A program made the translations under genes and the position numbers. Shown here one piece after another: positions 33,181 through 44,149 of a DNA stretch of 64,000 bases. The DNA comes from Kappaphycus alvarezii. Lineage: Eukaryota; Rhodophyta; Florideophyceae; Gigartinales; Solieriaceae. Location: assembly GCA_002205965.3 (NCBI GenBank), contig NADL03000784.1, positions 868,001 through 932,000 on the forward strand, written 5' to 3'. Below the pieces are notes generated by a model. It was not told the DNA's origin. It worked only from the letters and a program-made list of their open reading frames with translations, and searched no databases. Position 1 is the stretch's first letter. Every line of letters begins with the position of its first letter.

Positions 33181-34234
33181 ACCATCCCATAGGTCTCAAT
33201 CGCTCATTCGGCCACGTTCCAAGGTCAATGTAAATAGCACTTGGGCTCATTTGTTGGTTGACTACGAAAAGAACAATCAGAGAAACAGCTGTGGCCTCTT
33301 CTGCGTACAATTTTTCCGTCCTCACGAATGAAGATACTCTGAGGTTTTTAAACATCCCATTGAAGGTTACAATGCGCCAGATATGTTGTAGTGACGGGAA
33401 ATGGTGACCTTTTATTACTAAAATGCATTACGAGGGGACCGGCTGGCCCCGGCTGGACCTATTGGGGTTCAACCGCGCAGAATTTGCGCTGGTTGATCAT
33501 GACGGCAGTATACCGCTGCACGAATGCTGACACCATTGTAAGAAGCGCATGTAGTGAATACTGTACTATACATCTGGCGCAAAATCGCGGCATATTCATG
33601 AGATTGTGCATGAGCAGTTAATGCAAGATTTGCTTTTTTTCTAGGGACGTAATTGGCCACAGAAATATGACAGGCTGTGTTTTCGGATCAAGGCTCCTAA
33701 TGAGGTGTGTTGTTTACTCGTGGATGCTCACAGTTTAACTACACTCGTAAAATTACATACTGGACACAGTCGTTTGAAATATGCACGGCGCTTAGTTGCG
33801 AAACGGAAGAAATCAAACCTCCTGACTTCGCTCGGGACTGCGAATCGAGACATTCTGACGCCACCTTTTAGGATGTTGCATGAGGTTTGGTGACAGCTCG
33901 TTTTTAAGCAAAATTAAAGTTCCAAGTATATTGCTGGCTCAACTTTGGCGTGGTGATCAAGGTACCACTAGTTGAGAATTGGCGCCCTTCTTACCGGGCA
34001 CGTTGGTCCACAAATCATAGTTACGCGTACTCCTTTGTTCCCTCACTAGTCTACATGCAAAGATTGCAACAGAGCCTTTAGTGGTTATTTAGATTTACCT
34101 CTGGGCAAGGATAACCGTCTTATTACAGTCAGAGATCAGCCAGGTAGCCCGAATTGAGCCGATTGAGTTCCCTGAGATAGTTCTTCGCATATAAAATTGA
34201 ACATCATGCGCCACCTCTATTGATCCACATTTTC

Positions 34235-34440
34235 ACAGGGGAACGGTTTAGGTGTTTTACTCTTGGAAGATATATCCGATCTATCCCATGGTTTTCCAGA
34301 CAACCACAATCGACTCAAAAAGGGTATACTGACACAGTAATGGGGAAGGAACTACGTTCCCTAAAAAGCTACCTTCAGGCCAGCCATCAAACAGGCCGCA
34401 TTGTTTTTCACAACATTGTCCTTTCGCGCATATTCTCCAT
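34235..34440 (-). mobile_element. 3' end of an RLE-type retrotransposon, subfamily 3
   Basis: The minus strand reads NNAACLMAGLKVAF, stop, then the 3' UTR with GTAGTTCCTTCCCCATTACT and GTCGATTGTGGTTG. It is very close to the copy at 26.9-27.1 kb. Confidence 0.65.
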
Positions 34441-34671
34441 TTCATGAATAGGGGAATCCCTTTAAAATTAAGTCCAAGAAGGTTCGTCTCGACTTCATGC
34501 AAGTTTCATTTAATTATTTCTGTGTGTGCACGCGTTCACATAAATTGCGACTGGAATGCATAATTAGTTAATGAAACTAAGTGTATGATGGAGCCGAGAC
34601 CCAGTCGGTGTGCCCTCCAAATATTGAATGAATAAATGTAATCTCCCGACGATATAATAAGAAGTACATGA

Positions 34672-34712
34672 AAGAAAGAAGTTTAATGCGTTCAGTATCT
34701 ACTGTGGAAGTA
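34672..34712 (-). mobile_element. Isolated retroelement 3' tail
   Basis: The reverse complement carries CAGTAGATACTGAACGCATT and AAACTTCTT, the tail of the element ending at 54336. It is almost identical to 2885-2917 inside the hAT transposon. Only about 40 bp remain. Confidence 0.55.
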
Positions 34713-34974
34713 CAGTGGAGGCTATAAATATATTACCTGCCCCATCACGGATGTGGCTGTTATAATCATTGGCCCGCTTTGCTGCACCTTGGCTCTACCA
34801 GTAATACAGCGTCATACAGCTTTCCACTCAAATTTTCCTTCTCAACAAAGGACAACACAATGTGTGCACATCGTAAAACGTTACCATATTGGCAGTGATT
34901 TCAGATTCAAGTCGGCAAATATATGTTTTACGAATTACAAGATTTTTTTCGGATAACATATTACGGGAGGGAAT

Positions 34975-35245
34975 GATGGGGTATTTGCATACATCTGTTG
35001 GAGTTGTTAGACTGAGAGTTTACCGACGCATTAGTTACACGATCTGGTCGTCTCTGGCGAACGCTATCGTGTCGCGCAAACCTGTGCACGTGGCCGACGT
35101 GGACCACCCGGTTAGCACTTAGCTAGCAATATAGTAGTCGGTTCCTGCACTTGTGCACGTGGCTGACATGGACCATCCGGTTAGCACTTAGCTAGCAACA
35201 TAGTCGGTTCCTGCACAGGACCCCCGATACTATACTTGCAACAAA
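34975..35245 (+). mobile_element. 3' end of an RLE-type retrotransposon, tail duplicated
   Basis: The frame ends at 35122 with RRISYTIWSSLANAIVSRKP, then VHVADVDHPVST. The tail (GTGCACGTGGCCGACGTGG, then GTTAGCACTTAGCTAGCAA) occurs twice in tandem, at about 35088-35150 and 35151-35217. It meets the inverted element at 35246-35925 tail to tail. Confidence 0.7.
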
Positions 35246-35925
35246 GTATTATTATTATTATTTTATTTCGTCGTCACACTTCTAGCGGGGGGAATCTAAA
35301 CGGAGTTTGAATAGAGGGAAATAATGAAACATAAGCAGGTCTGTGCCGCCGTTACAGTTCCACTACATCGACGGGTCGAGGCAGGCGAGGAGGCATGAGG
35401 CATTAGACAGTACAGCTTGCGATGCGTGTCTATGCATGAGGACCATTCTGGCTTTCGAGAAGCTCTCCATTGCCCGCGTGGGCGTATTTGCTGCCAGCTC
35501 CGAGACGAACGCGTACGCCTCTGGGGGCCATCCTCCAGAACAGATATCGGGATTGGTACCAGCCTCTCCCTTCTCTCAGCAGAAAGTAGAACTTCGTACC
35601 TTGTACGCTTTGCAGATCGGGCTGTGTTCAGGGAAGATTGAAGTTCCTGATTCGGGAATACGGCTGAGCAAGGGGGTTAACGAAGGTGACATCCAGGAAG
35701 TCCGTCCCGCCATGAGATCCTACAGCTTGAATGTCTGGGCGCTGACTGTGTCCACCTCGTGACCTGTGTTCTACCACTGGGTGGCGGACAGCTTTCGAAA
35801 TATCGGCAGCCAATAATCGGACTTGAGCGTCATGACGAGCGATGCGGCATCTCCCGTACCGACAGTGCAACAGGTGGTCCCCATGAATATCGACATTCTC
35901 AGGGGATGAGGGCCTGGGCATATTA
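35246..35925 (-). mobile_element. RLE-type retrotransposon, C-terminal domain and (AAT)n tail
   Basis: From 35921 on the minus strand: GDHLLHCRYGRCRIARHDAQ, VRLLAADISKA, HPVVEHRS, QRPDIQAVG, TDFLDVTFVNPLAQPYSR. This is the H..C, RHD, E, RPDI and DVT series of restriction-like endonuclease domains at the C-terminus of early-branching non-LTR retrotransposons. After a frameshift, GGWPPEAYAFVSELAANTPT and TRAMESFSKARMVLMHRHAS lead to stop. The 3' end is a short (AAT)n run at 35252-35270, as many LINEs have. The RT domain is not present. Confidence 0.75.
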
Positions 35926-37244
35926 TGGACATATTACGGTACTTCAGATTCACCTGATGAGTTCTGACATGCAATATCCTCCGGCTGACGCTGATGTGTT
36001 CAGCTCACTGCGAAACAATCATACAAAAACATGCCGTCCTCATTCGCAGCAGTTTATTTGCAGTAAGCAGTTTACAAGAAAACGCTTCTGTGAACAATCG
36101 GGTAAATGCAGTTGGTTTCCTGCGAGAAATGGAACGGGTAACGGTCCTATTAACTTGTATTCAAACCATGAAAATGCGTACCAAGTATCGGAGGAGAGTT
36201 GAGATGCGTCATTGTTGGAAATGGGCAGTCGGTTATGTCTCGGGCTATCTGATGGAGTGGCTATAATGACAGGTATTGAACCATTCTTTTCGAGCACCAA
36301 ATCGATGAGGTCTCCCTCTACTTTATTGCACGTGCACAGGGCTTGATCCTTTACGCCACTAACTGTAAACCGATCCCGACTTCCTACTCCATATAAGTTG
36401 TTTCATTTGAATATGAAATTGCTGTGTTGGAACCCAATGCCCAATCCCCGCGGCCAATACCCTGACCCCCCTCACATGCATTATGGTATCTCCTTACACT
36501 GCATATTCGCTTTTCTCCGAACAAAGGCTCTTTACGCAGTCTTCACTAGCTAAATTACCCTGACAATATAGCCCTTCAGTTGGCTCTTCGTCAGTAGTAA
36601 AACAAATGTTCACCAAACCATTCGCAGTCTTTGTGACAATCGAATGATCTTGTGTCGTCTCATCACTACGAAGTGAAACGACACTGTATCAGATAGTAGG
36701 ATATGACCTTGAGGTTGATGCATTGAAATGGTTTTCAGTGTGAATACGCAAAAAAGCCTGAGGTTTGTCTGAGTTGTACGTAAATATAATACTGAGGGAA
36801 GGCCACTTGTTAGGAATGCTGTATTAGGGGTACCACCTATCACAGAGTGCTTTTGCAGAAAGATACTCCTCCACACAATATGTAAACAAACTAATTGGGA
36901 AATTGCGAGTTGGTTCTCTATGAAATTTCCAAGGTTGAACCACAAACTGCGTAACGCAGAAGAAGGTAGATGTCTTGGGGATTTCTAGAAAGTTGTGTAG
37001 GGAGACCGGACAACTGACAGGTAGCTATAGAAGAGACCAGCAGCATGGCGTGGCTTGGCATGAGAATTTGCCTTGCCTTAACACAGCGAGGCGGGGAAGC
37101 GTTTGGTGCCTAGCTGTCAAATGCGGAAAGGGGTGTATTTACTTTAAGTGTTTGGAGGACTGAGAACTGGGGCAGTTTCTCAGAAAGGCGTTGTCGTCAT
37201 AGCTCTGTCCTCATGTGAAGACATCTTACTGTACGATACTAAAA
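35926..37244. other. No recognised gene; one open minus-strand segment
   Basis: A frame of about 120 codons on the minus strand (36405-36040, without ATG) reads GVGSRDRFTVSGVKDQAL, then LIDLVLEKNGSIPVIIATPS. It looks protein-like but matches no family I know. A second minus frame at 36610-36945 is also unrecognised. Both may be decayed element pieces. Confidence 0.35.
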
Positions 37245-37249
37245 TGTTC

Positions 37250-37956
37250 TGTGGGTAGAACGTATTTACGTCTAACACTTGTTGATTTGTTGATTTGTTG
37301 AGGTTTGGTTGATGAGTTGATTGATTTTCTTTTTTTTTGAGAGAGGATGGCTAGTCTAGCAGAGATAGCTATCTTAAATACTAATTTGTAAACAACCCTT
37401 CCATAAAAGCTTAGTCAAGCTATGACTACCGAATATGCAATCGGGTATTGCAGAAGAACATGTGTAACCAGAGTTAACCCAGTATGCGGTAGTGCGGATA
37501 GGTCCGAGTCATGGATTTGCCCTTCGGCGCAACAGTCGGGGCCGGTAGGATGGACAACGACTGTTGGTTATCAGCGGACGTGCATCTATGTTAGGTAGAG
37601 CTGGCCCAGTGTAGTATACACTAAATAGGTCCGAGCTGTGATTCGCCTTCGGAGCAACAGTCGGGGCCGGTAGGATAGGCAACGACTGTTGCCTATCGAG
37701 TGTCGTGTGTCTACGATAGGTAGGGCCGGCCCAGCGGTGCATGAACTGGGTAGGTCCGACTTTGTACTGCTTCAAAACAACAGTTGCGAGCCAGTGAATA
37801 GATACCGACGGTTGCTTGCGCCTCCTATATGTAATAGAGCAGGCTCAGTATAGGATACCATAGAAAGGAAAAGGTATGGTATCCGACTTCGAAGAAACAG
37901 CTGGAAGATGGTAAGAAATATAACGACTACTGGTTGGCACGAGTCGTTCCTCCACA
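37250..37956 (-). repeat. 3' LTR of the copia element
   Basis: 707 bp, TG at the left edge and CA at the right. It contains about three tandem, progressively diverged units of about 120 bp starting TAGGTCCGA (near 37498, 37626 and 37751). The first two carry inverted CAACAGTC and GACTGTTG pairs. Lacks only what four small differences separate from the 5' LTR. Confidence 0.95.
37674..37697. repeat. Perfect hairpin in the copia LTR
   Basis: A 10-bp perfect stem (arms GATAGGCAAC and GTTGCCTATC) around a GACT loop, repeated at the matching place in the 5' LTR. A related but weaker hairpin lies in the neighbouring tandem unit. It might act in RNA structure (packaging or termination); the function is unknown. 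Confidence 0.8.
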
Positions 37957-37969
37957 GTCCCCCCTTCTC
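37957..37969 (-). other. Polypurine tract of the copia element
   Basis: On the minus strand GAGAAGGGGGGAC immediately precedes the 3' LTR. This is the expected primer site for plus-strand DNA synthesis. Confidence 0.85.
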
Positions 37970-37991
37970 GAAGGAATACTGGACTGCGATC

Positions 37992-39559
37992 TTAGCCGAC
38001 GAAAGAGACTCCGCGGCGAATAACCCATTGTTCTATAGGGTGCTTGCATATCCCTTCATCGATGATTCTATTGAGAACTGAGTTCTCCTTCACCTTTGTT
38101 AGAGAATCAGCAGGGTTTAACTCGCTTCGAATCCATGCCACATCACTGATTTTCATTTCTTCGTAGGCTTCTCGGACTGAGCTAATGTCCACCATCAACC
38201 GTTTCTCTGCAGTGATGGTATTTTTGATAATCACATCGAAGAGAGATTTTGAATCAGTAAACATACGGACGAGAACGTTCCGGTTGAGAATTTTGTCGAT
38301 ATCGCTTTTGATTGCGAGAGTGTAATCCATTGCGTCTGCAAAAGCAAACGTTTCTCCACCTAGAACGGATCTGACCACCCTTCGAGACTTGTGTGTACTA
38401 AAGTGTAAGATGTTGCACTGGTCGTGTTTGTCGCACAATAAAATAAGAAATCCAAGTTGAGTTGATAGGCCGGCGTTATCGGCAAAGCTGCCGTCGCTGT
38501 AGACTCGCAGATAGAGGGAGGATTGATCCAATGGTCGTTGTAGAATTCCACGATAGGGATACTTGTATCCTTGCCGTACGATGCGGTTAATAAAGGTGAT
38601 TTCCGGAGGACCGAAGGAATTGTCGGTTACCTGAGAAGCCTTGTTTACAGCACAAGCGATGTCAGGTCGGGTGTGAGTGAGCCATTGGAGTCGTTGGCGT
38701 AGCGAGCGATATTCCATCAGTGAAGCGTCTAGTGGTAGCGGCTTGATTCTGCGTAGATATTCGGTTTGAGACAAGCAAATACGCCGGAGGTAGTCGACAC
38801 TTGCATTCCAGCAAATGTAAAATTATCCATCTCTCTTGGTTTAGACTCAAACCTTTCTTCCGTCTGCTTTGTGTGGATCAGAAAGTCTTCTGTACCCGCA
38901 TGGAAGCTATCATCGACGTATACCCGGACAGGCCTGCTAGTTTGCCGTCTAGGAGCTTAAAAAACAAACGGATGTCGAGTGAACACTGATTCATCTGGAG
39001 TTCATTGCGAATATGAGACGTAATTGTGGCGTCCCAGTAGTCTCCCGCATCAGTCAATCCATAGAGCGGCTTGAGAAGTTTCAGTAGGTGGTTTTTGTCG
39101 AGCTACAGTTCTTCTGGTGGTTTGACATAAACATCCCGCAATAATTCGCCTGCAGACTTAGGTACGCTTGTGTCACATCTTGCGACCAAATACGAAAGCA
39201 AATATAGATGCTAGGGCTATGATCAAACGAACAGAGCTGTGTCGAAGCATTGTCGCCGGATGAACCAGTTTGTGTAATTCCTTGTCCTTGAAACCTTGTA
39301 CAACATAACGTGCTTTGTATAGCTCTTCTTTTGTGCCCTTATGCTTGATGCTTAGCACAAACCGCCCGCCTAATATGTTGGCATCCTTCGGTAGCTCCTC
39401 GCGCAGTACAACCTCGAATATGTTCCGGTCTAGGAGACCACGTATTTCTTTTGCCCTTGCTTCGGCAAAGCGGGGGTCAGACTTTCGAGGATCAGTTGGT
39501 TCAAGAACTTCCGTAAGATATACGCGGAGAGGAGGTGATGAATTGGCCAAGAAAGATGT
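37992..39559 (-). pseudogene. Copia RT and RNase H domains
   Basis: The RT starts with DPRKSDPRFAEARAKEIRGL, then ANILGGRFVLSIKHKGTKEE and LYKARYVVQG. Stops follow near 39170. The catalytic VYVDDSFHAG is intact at about 38900-38925 in another frame. From 38774 a 260-codon frame covers the RT end (SLRQRLQWLTHTRPDIACAV) and RNase H, with VYSDGSFADN, GGETFAFADA, MFTDSKSLFD and NPADSLTK, so all four acidic sites are present. It ends at 37992, about 35 bp before the 3' LTR. Confidence 0.9.
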
Positions 39560-40441
39560 TGGTAGTTGATCTGGTGCAATAATGAGTTTTCATCTGCCTT
39601 GGAAGCTGGCATGATATTCGATATATTATATTTCGCCTCTCGATCCGTTGAACCCAGACTTGTTTGCTTTGCACCTTTGTTACCTCGTAAGGTCCCTTCC
39701 AATCCTTGAATTCTCTTGCCATACATATACATGATCTCCAGCGTGTACTATAAAGTCAGCGGCAGGTAGGACACGTTCTCGAAATGCCCGTTGGAGGCTG
39801 AGCTCTGCACTGATGTCCGCCATTTCAATTCTTGCTAGGTCCATAGCTCGCATGCGGTCAGCATGATTGAGTAAAGGTTCGAGTGTGGATCAAACCTAGG
39901 AATTGTTCCAAAAACCAATAGAGATGGAACTAGCCCATCAGGTCCGGTGGTATCATTCATGGCCTTGATACTCAGCTGGAGTGCAATTGCCGTGTCAACA
40001 CCGGGGACATCTTCTGTGATCTTGTTGAAGATCCTTCGCAGGGGTCATGGTAGCGCTCACCGTTTCCCAACGCATTGTGAGAGTGGACACCAGAGATCTT
40101 CAACTGAATACCAGCGGACTTCGCGAGTGTCTCGAATTCCTTGCCAGTAAAAATACTATCTTGATCCACGCGCATTTTATCCGGGTAACCCACGTATGTT
40201 GAAGCCCAGCAGACAATAAAAGCATTCCAGACTGCTTGGGTAGTATTATCGGGTAGGAATATAGCAGAAGAGAAATGGGTGTGGAGGTCAACGACGTGAA
40301 GTGCTGGGCGTCCCTGTAGCCAGACGAGGTCAAGAGCAATTTAATCATTGAATACACAATCAGATGGAGGAAAACTGACTCGGAAACGATGCGGCCCTTT
40401 GTTATAGCGTTGGCAAGTTTGGCAAGCCTTGCTGATCTGCT
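39560..40441 (-). pseudogene. Copia integrase domain
   Basis: Frameshifted pieces in order are CQTCQRYNKGPHRFRVSFPP, IALDLVWLQGRPALHVVDLH, YPDKMRVDQDSIFTGKEFET, and SHNALGNGERYH carrying the catalytic Glu. Further on come LVPSLLVFGTIPRF and the C-terminal DFIVHAGDHVYV with VWVQRIERR. The D, D and E residues can all be seen. At least three frame changes prevent a continuous product. Confidence 0.85.
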
Positions 40442-41585
40442 TTAACACTGCGAGAGTCTCGGGGATGTGTCCACGGGACGTATGCGCTTAAGGAGATTGT
40501 ATAGTTTTGAAGCCGAGGGGTGCCAGTAATGCCTGTGTAATCGACTTAGCTCCGCCCGTGTGAATAAAGTATCCTTGATGTTCCAATCAACGTATAGATG
40601 GTTGAATTTTCGGATTATTGGTAGTTTCCAGCCGTACTGACGGCTATGCAACACATTTTTCACATTTTCAGCTACAAGCAGTTTTTGTCCATGATATCCA
40701 GTCCAAGTAAAAACGAGATATCAGAGTCGACAACATCAACGTCCAATTCGAGGAAGGCGCCGTCTGGAGTCGGTATACGTATATTAACAGTTCCTAGGCT
40801 AGCATAGATGCTATCGCCGAACTTGAAGCTGTAGTCGGACGAAGATAGCTTCATCTTCTTTTTCATCTGACGGTATAACGCCTTAGCTTGTGCCAGTCCG
40901 ATACATGAGCGTTGTGCGCCGATATCAAGACACGCACCAATGAACGGTTTAGGTGTGTTAGAGAAATGAGTGTCACAGTACTTGATATTAATGACATTTC
41001 GGTTGTCATGGGATGAGGATAAATTAGTATCATGACAGAGGCGGTGATCGACATGATAAGAACGTAAATCATTCCGTGTTCGTTTCCCCTTTGCCGCATA
41101 CTCGGGTGACGGCACTTGCATTATATTCCTTATCCAAATAGACGGGGGTGAGTAAGATGAATAATCCTGCCGTAATGCGTTAGCGACAGATGCAGGTGAG
41201 ATGAACCTACTGGAGGTTACAGAAGAACTGAAGCTATTGATTTGTGATAAATTGAAGCGACTTGAACCGTTATTTGATGTATTGTCTTCATTAGTGACTG
41301 AATCAAAATATTTCGTCGAGGGTGGGCCTCAAGTATCGGAGATTCAAAGATGCTAGAGTTGATTTCATCTTTAGAAAATGCAAGTGGTGATGTGTGAGGC
41401 GACGTTTGCGAAGATGGTGTGTGGGAAGCTTGAGTGAATAGAATATACTGGGGATCTGGCACTTGTTCCGAATCCACAACGGAGTCCTCATCGTCAGTTT
41501 CTTGTAGTGACTCCTCAAGATACGCATTTTCATCTGCCTTATTATCATCTGAGGGCTTAGTGAAACCATCAGGATCTTTCACGAT
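40442..41585 (-). pseudogene. Copia protease and GAG-pre-integrase region
   Basis: After an acidic, Ser-rich leader (41582 onwards: DENAYLEESLQETDDEDSVV) and a frame change at about 41310, the protease reads PFIGACLDIGAQRSCIG, with DIGA replacing the common DTGA or DSG, and later FLLGLDIMDKNCL. A frame change at about 40670 leads to a pre-integrase zinc-binding segment, TRAELSRLHRHYWHPSASKL. The same layout, including the LLIGLEFLDD equivalent, is seen in the 60 kb relative. Confidence 0.85.
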
Positions 41586-43155
41586 TCAAAAATCATACTT
41601 GAAAGGAAATTAATGTGCTCAGATTGTTCCGATAAAATCTTTTTCAAAATGATTACTTTTTGCTTAGTTGTCTTGTTGCGCAGCATAAATGAAATTCGAT
41701 TCTTGACGATGCGATCAGCGTCACGTGGTTGAGTACATCGACATTCAACGTGGTCGGTACTTCCGCAATTGAAGCATTTTGCGTCGGAGGAAGAGGTAAT
41801 GTGCTTGCGGTGACGAGCATGTGGATCCCTTCCATAGCGCGCTTGAGATTGGAACCAGTTGGCTGCTCCATTAGTTTGCTGAGGCGATAGTATCCGTTTT
41901 CTGGGCTTAAGGAAGCAACTTCAACAGATTCTGGTTGAAAAGATTCTTGTGGTGCTCTGTATTGGGAGTGTGGCATGAACAGTTGGGGTTGCGATGGTGA
42001 CTTGAGATGCGGTACTTGTCTAGATAGTTCCTGTGATCTGTGAGGAGTATTTGTGATAGACAAAGCGTTTGACGGTAGTGAAATGGGCTGGTTGTAGGTT
42101 GTACAGATACGGGCGTTGTGTTCCGCTCTGTCCAAAGCGTCGAGAAACGTTTTAAAATCTCTTCCTGGGTTATTCATGCTGTTAATGGGGGCGGCGGCCC
42201 ATGGTTTCATCCGCACGGTAAGATAGAGCACATGTTTCTGGTATTCTTCCGAGTTACGACCAGGTGAGCACTGGGGAACAAGATCCTCAATTTTTCTTGC
42301 GAGTTTCTGGAGTGCTTCGCCTTCGTTAGCAGAATCTATCATGAAGTTATTGATGTTGAGCAGTGACACCTCGTCTTCTATGGACTGCATACGAGTTGTG
42401 CTGCAATAGCGTTGCTGCAATGCATGTACTATTTGATCCCAGCTTTGCATGTTACGCAAAGAGGAGTAGTTGAAACGCAATGCTTCATTTCGGAACATAT
42501 TGTGGATGAGAGAGATACGTTGGCTCTGCTGGATGTTGTTGACGTTGCAGAGATGGTCAAATTGGGTCAAAGCCATAATGATGTTTTCCCTTGAAGTCCC
42601 ACCAAACTTCGAGGAGTCTCGACTATAGAAAGCGTAAATTTTGCTGGCCCCGTTTCCATTCTCTTGGTCGAAATGTAGATGGCGATTTACCGGTTGGTGA
42701 TTGCTACCTTCTCGGTGAGGGGTTTGCAGATTCCTAGGAGGAGGAGTGTTGACTTCCAGTTGTAGCCTTCCTTGTTTTAAGTTGTGGTACCTGTGGTATG
42801 CCTCGCTTATGTCATTGTGAAATTCCCGTTCCGGCCATATCACACTGACGATGCGTATGCATAGAAGATTGGAATTCAAATGTTGGTTTGGGGGACGAAG
42901 GCCGCGGTCTTCGATAAACACTCTTATGCACTTGTATATGTTACTGTTGGTAAGAATTTCCGCCCTGGTGAGATCCCATATAGAGAACTCTTCCTTGAGT
43001 AGCATCCGAAGGTCTTCTCCACGAGCTTGAGGATTGAAATCATCGAATGTTCGGAAGAAGCGAACAATATTTTGTTGTAAGGTGTTGTCGGGTTCAACAC
43101 GTTCCAAGTTGATAAACCGGGTTGGATTCGAAGGATACTGGGGTTGATCTGCCAT
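41579..43155 (-). CDS. Copia Gag
   Basis: ATG 43155 opens a clean 500-codon frame (MADQPQYPSNPTRFINLERV). The middle, DSSKFGGTSRENIIMALTQF and NMFRNEALRFNYSSLRNMQS, has the helical feel of retrotransposon capsids. The CCHC zinc knuckle CFNCGSTDHVECRC is not in this frame but in the next one, entered around 41830, and ends at TGA 41579. So either one indel separates capsid from nucleocapsid, or a programmed shift is used. The 500-codon frame carries an unrelated-looking C-terminus ending QLSKK. Confidence 0.85.
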
Positions 43156-43214
43156 TTGGATAAGATCCGAATAACGAGCTTGAGGACTTTTTCACGTCTA
43201 GCCTTATTCGCGAA

Positions 43215-43919
43215 TGTGGGTAGAACGTATTTACGTCTAACACTTGTTGATTTGTTGATTTGTTGAGGTTTGGTTGATGAGTTGATTGATTTTCTTTTTT
43301 TTGAGAGAGGATGGCTAGTCTAGCAGAGATAGCTATCTTAAATACTAATTTGTAAACAACCCTTCCATAAAAGCTTAGTCAAGCTATGACTACCGAATAT
43401 GCAATCGGTATTGCAGAAGAACATGTGTAACCAGAGTTAACCCAGTATGCGGTAGTGCGGATAGGTCCGAGTCATGGATTTGCCCTTCGGCGCAACAGTC
43501 GGGGCCGGTAGGATGGACAACGACTGTTGGTTATCAGCGGACGTGCATCTATGTTAGGTAGAGCTGGCCCAGTGTAGTATACACTAAATAGGTCCGAGCT
43601 GTGATTCGCCTTCGGAGCAACAGTCGGGGCCGGTAGGATAGGCAACGACTGTTGCCTATCGAGTGTCGTGTGTCTACGATAGGTAGGGCCGGCCCAGCGG
43701 TGCATGAACTGGGTAGGTCCGACTTTGTACTGCTTCAAAACAACAGTTGCGAGCCAGTGAATAGATACCGACGGTTGCTTGCGCCTTCTATATGTAATAG
43801 AGCAGGCTCAGTATAGGATACCATAGAAAGGAAAAGGTATGGTATCCGACTTCGAAGAAACAGCTGGAAGATGGTAAGAAATATAACGACTACTGGATGG
43901 CACGAGTCGTTCCTCCACA
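43215..43919 (-). repeat. 5' LTR of the copia element
   Basis: 705 bp, the partner of 37250-37956. As the 5' LTR it should hold the promoter. On the minus strand the transcript would run leftwards into gag, whose ATG is at 43155, only about 60 bp beyond the LTR edge. Confidence 0.95.
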
Positions 43920-43924
43920 TGTTC

Positions 43925-44126
43925 TTCGTCGTGTGTAGACCGCGGTTTATGGGCATAAGACGCATGTCAGTGCATAGCGAGGGCAAGTCGCTGGCCTTGC
44001 GTCAGGAAGCGTACGTGGTGCACGTGTCCTACGTGGGCCCTGCTATATTTCACTGCGTGCTGCGGCCATATAGTGGTCGCGAGTCAGACCCGGCGGCGGA
44101 GAGTCACGGGTATGCCTCTCCCTTTC
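43925..44126 (+). repeat. Left direct repeat of the YR retrotransposon
   Basis: Shares long blocks with 47468-47671: TTCGTCGTGTGTA, CGCATGTCAGTGCATAGCG, GGCAAGTCGCTGG, GAAGCGTACGTGG, CACTGCGTGCTGCGGCC, TAGTGGTCGCGAGTCAGA and GGGTATGCCTCTC. Its first bases overlap the TGTTC duplication of the copia insertion. Confidence 0.9.
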
Positions 44127-44149
44127 GAGAGTCCCCAGACCTACTCCGG

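Larger units (their letters stand above)
37250..43919 (-). mobile_element. Full-length Ty1/copia LTR retrotransposon
   Basis: Length 6670 bp. Two direct LTRs (37250-37956 and 43215-43919) begin TG and end CA. The 5-bp target duplication TGTTC lies at 37245-37249 and 43920-43924. Internal order on the minus strand is Gag, protease, integrase, RT, RNase H; integrase before RT defines copia. The LTRs differ at only four sites by eye (two single-base indels and two substitutions), so insertion is recent. Yet pol is broken by several frameshifts and stops. A degenerate relative lies at 60.3-63.3 kb. Confidence 0.96.

Noticed and set aside
35343..35762. 139-codon plus-strand frame as a gene
   Set aside because: It is the shadow of the minus-strand RLE domain, which aligns with copies elsewhere.
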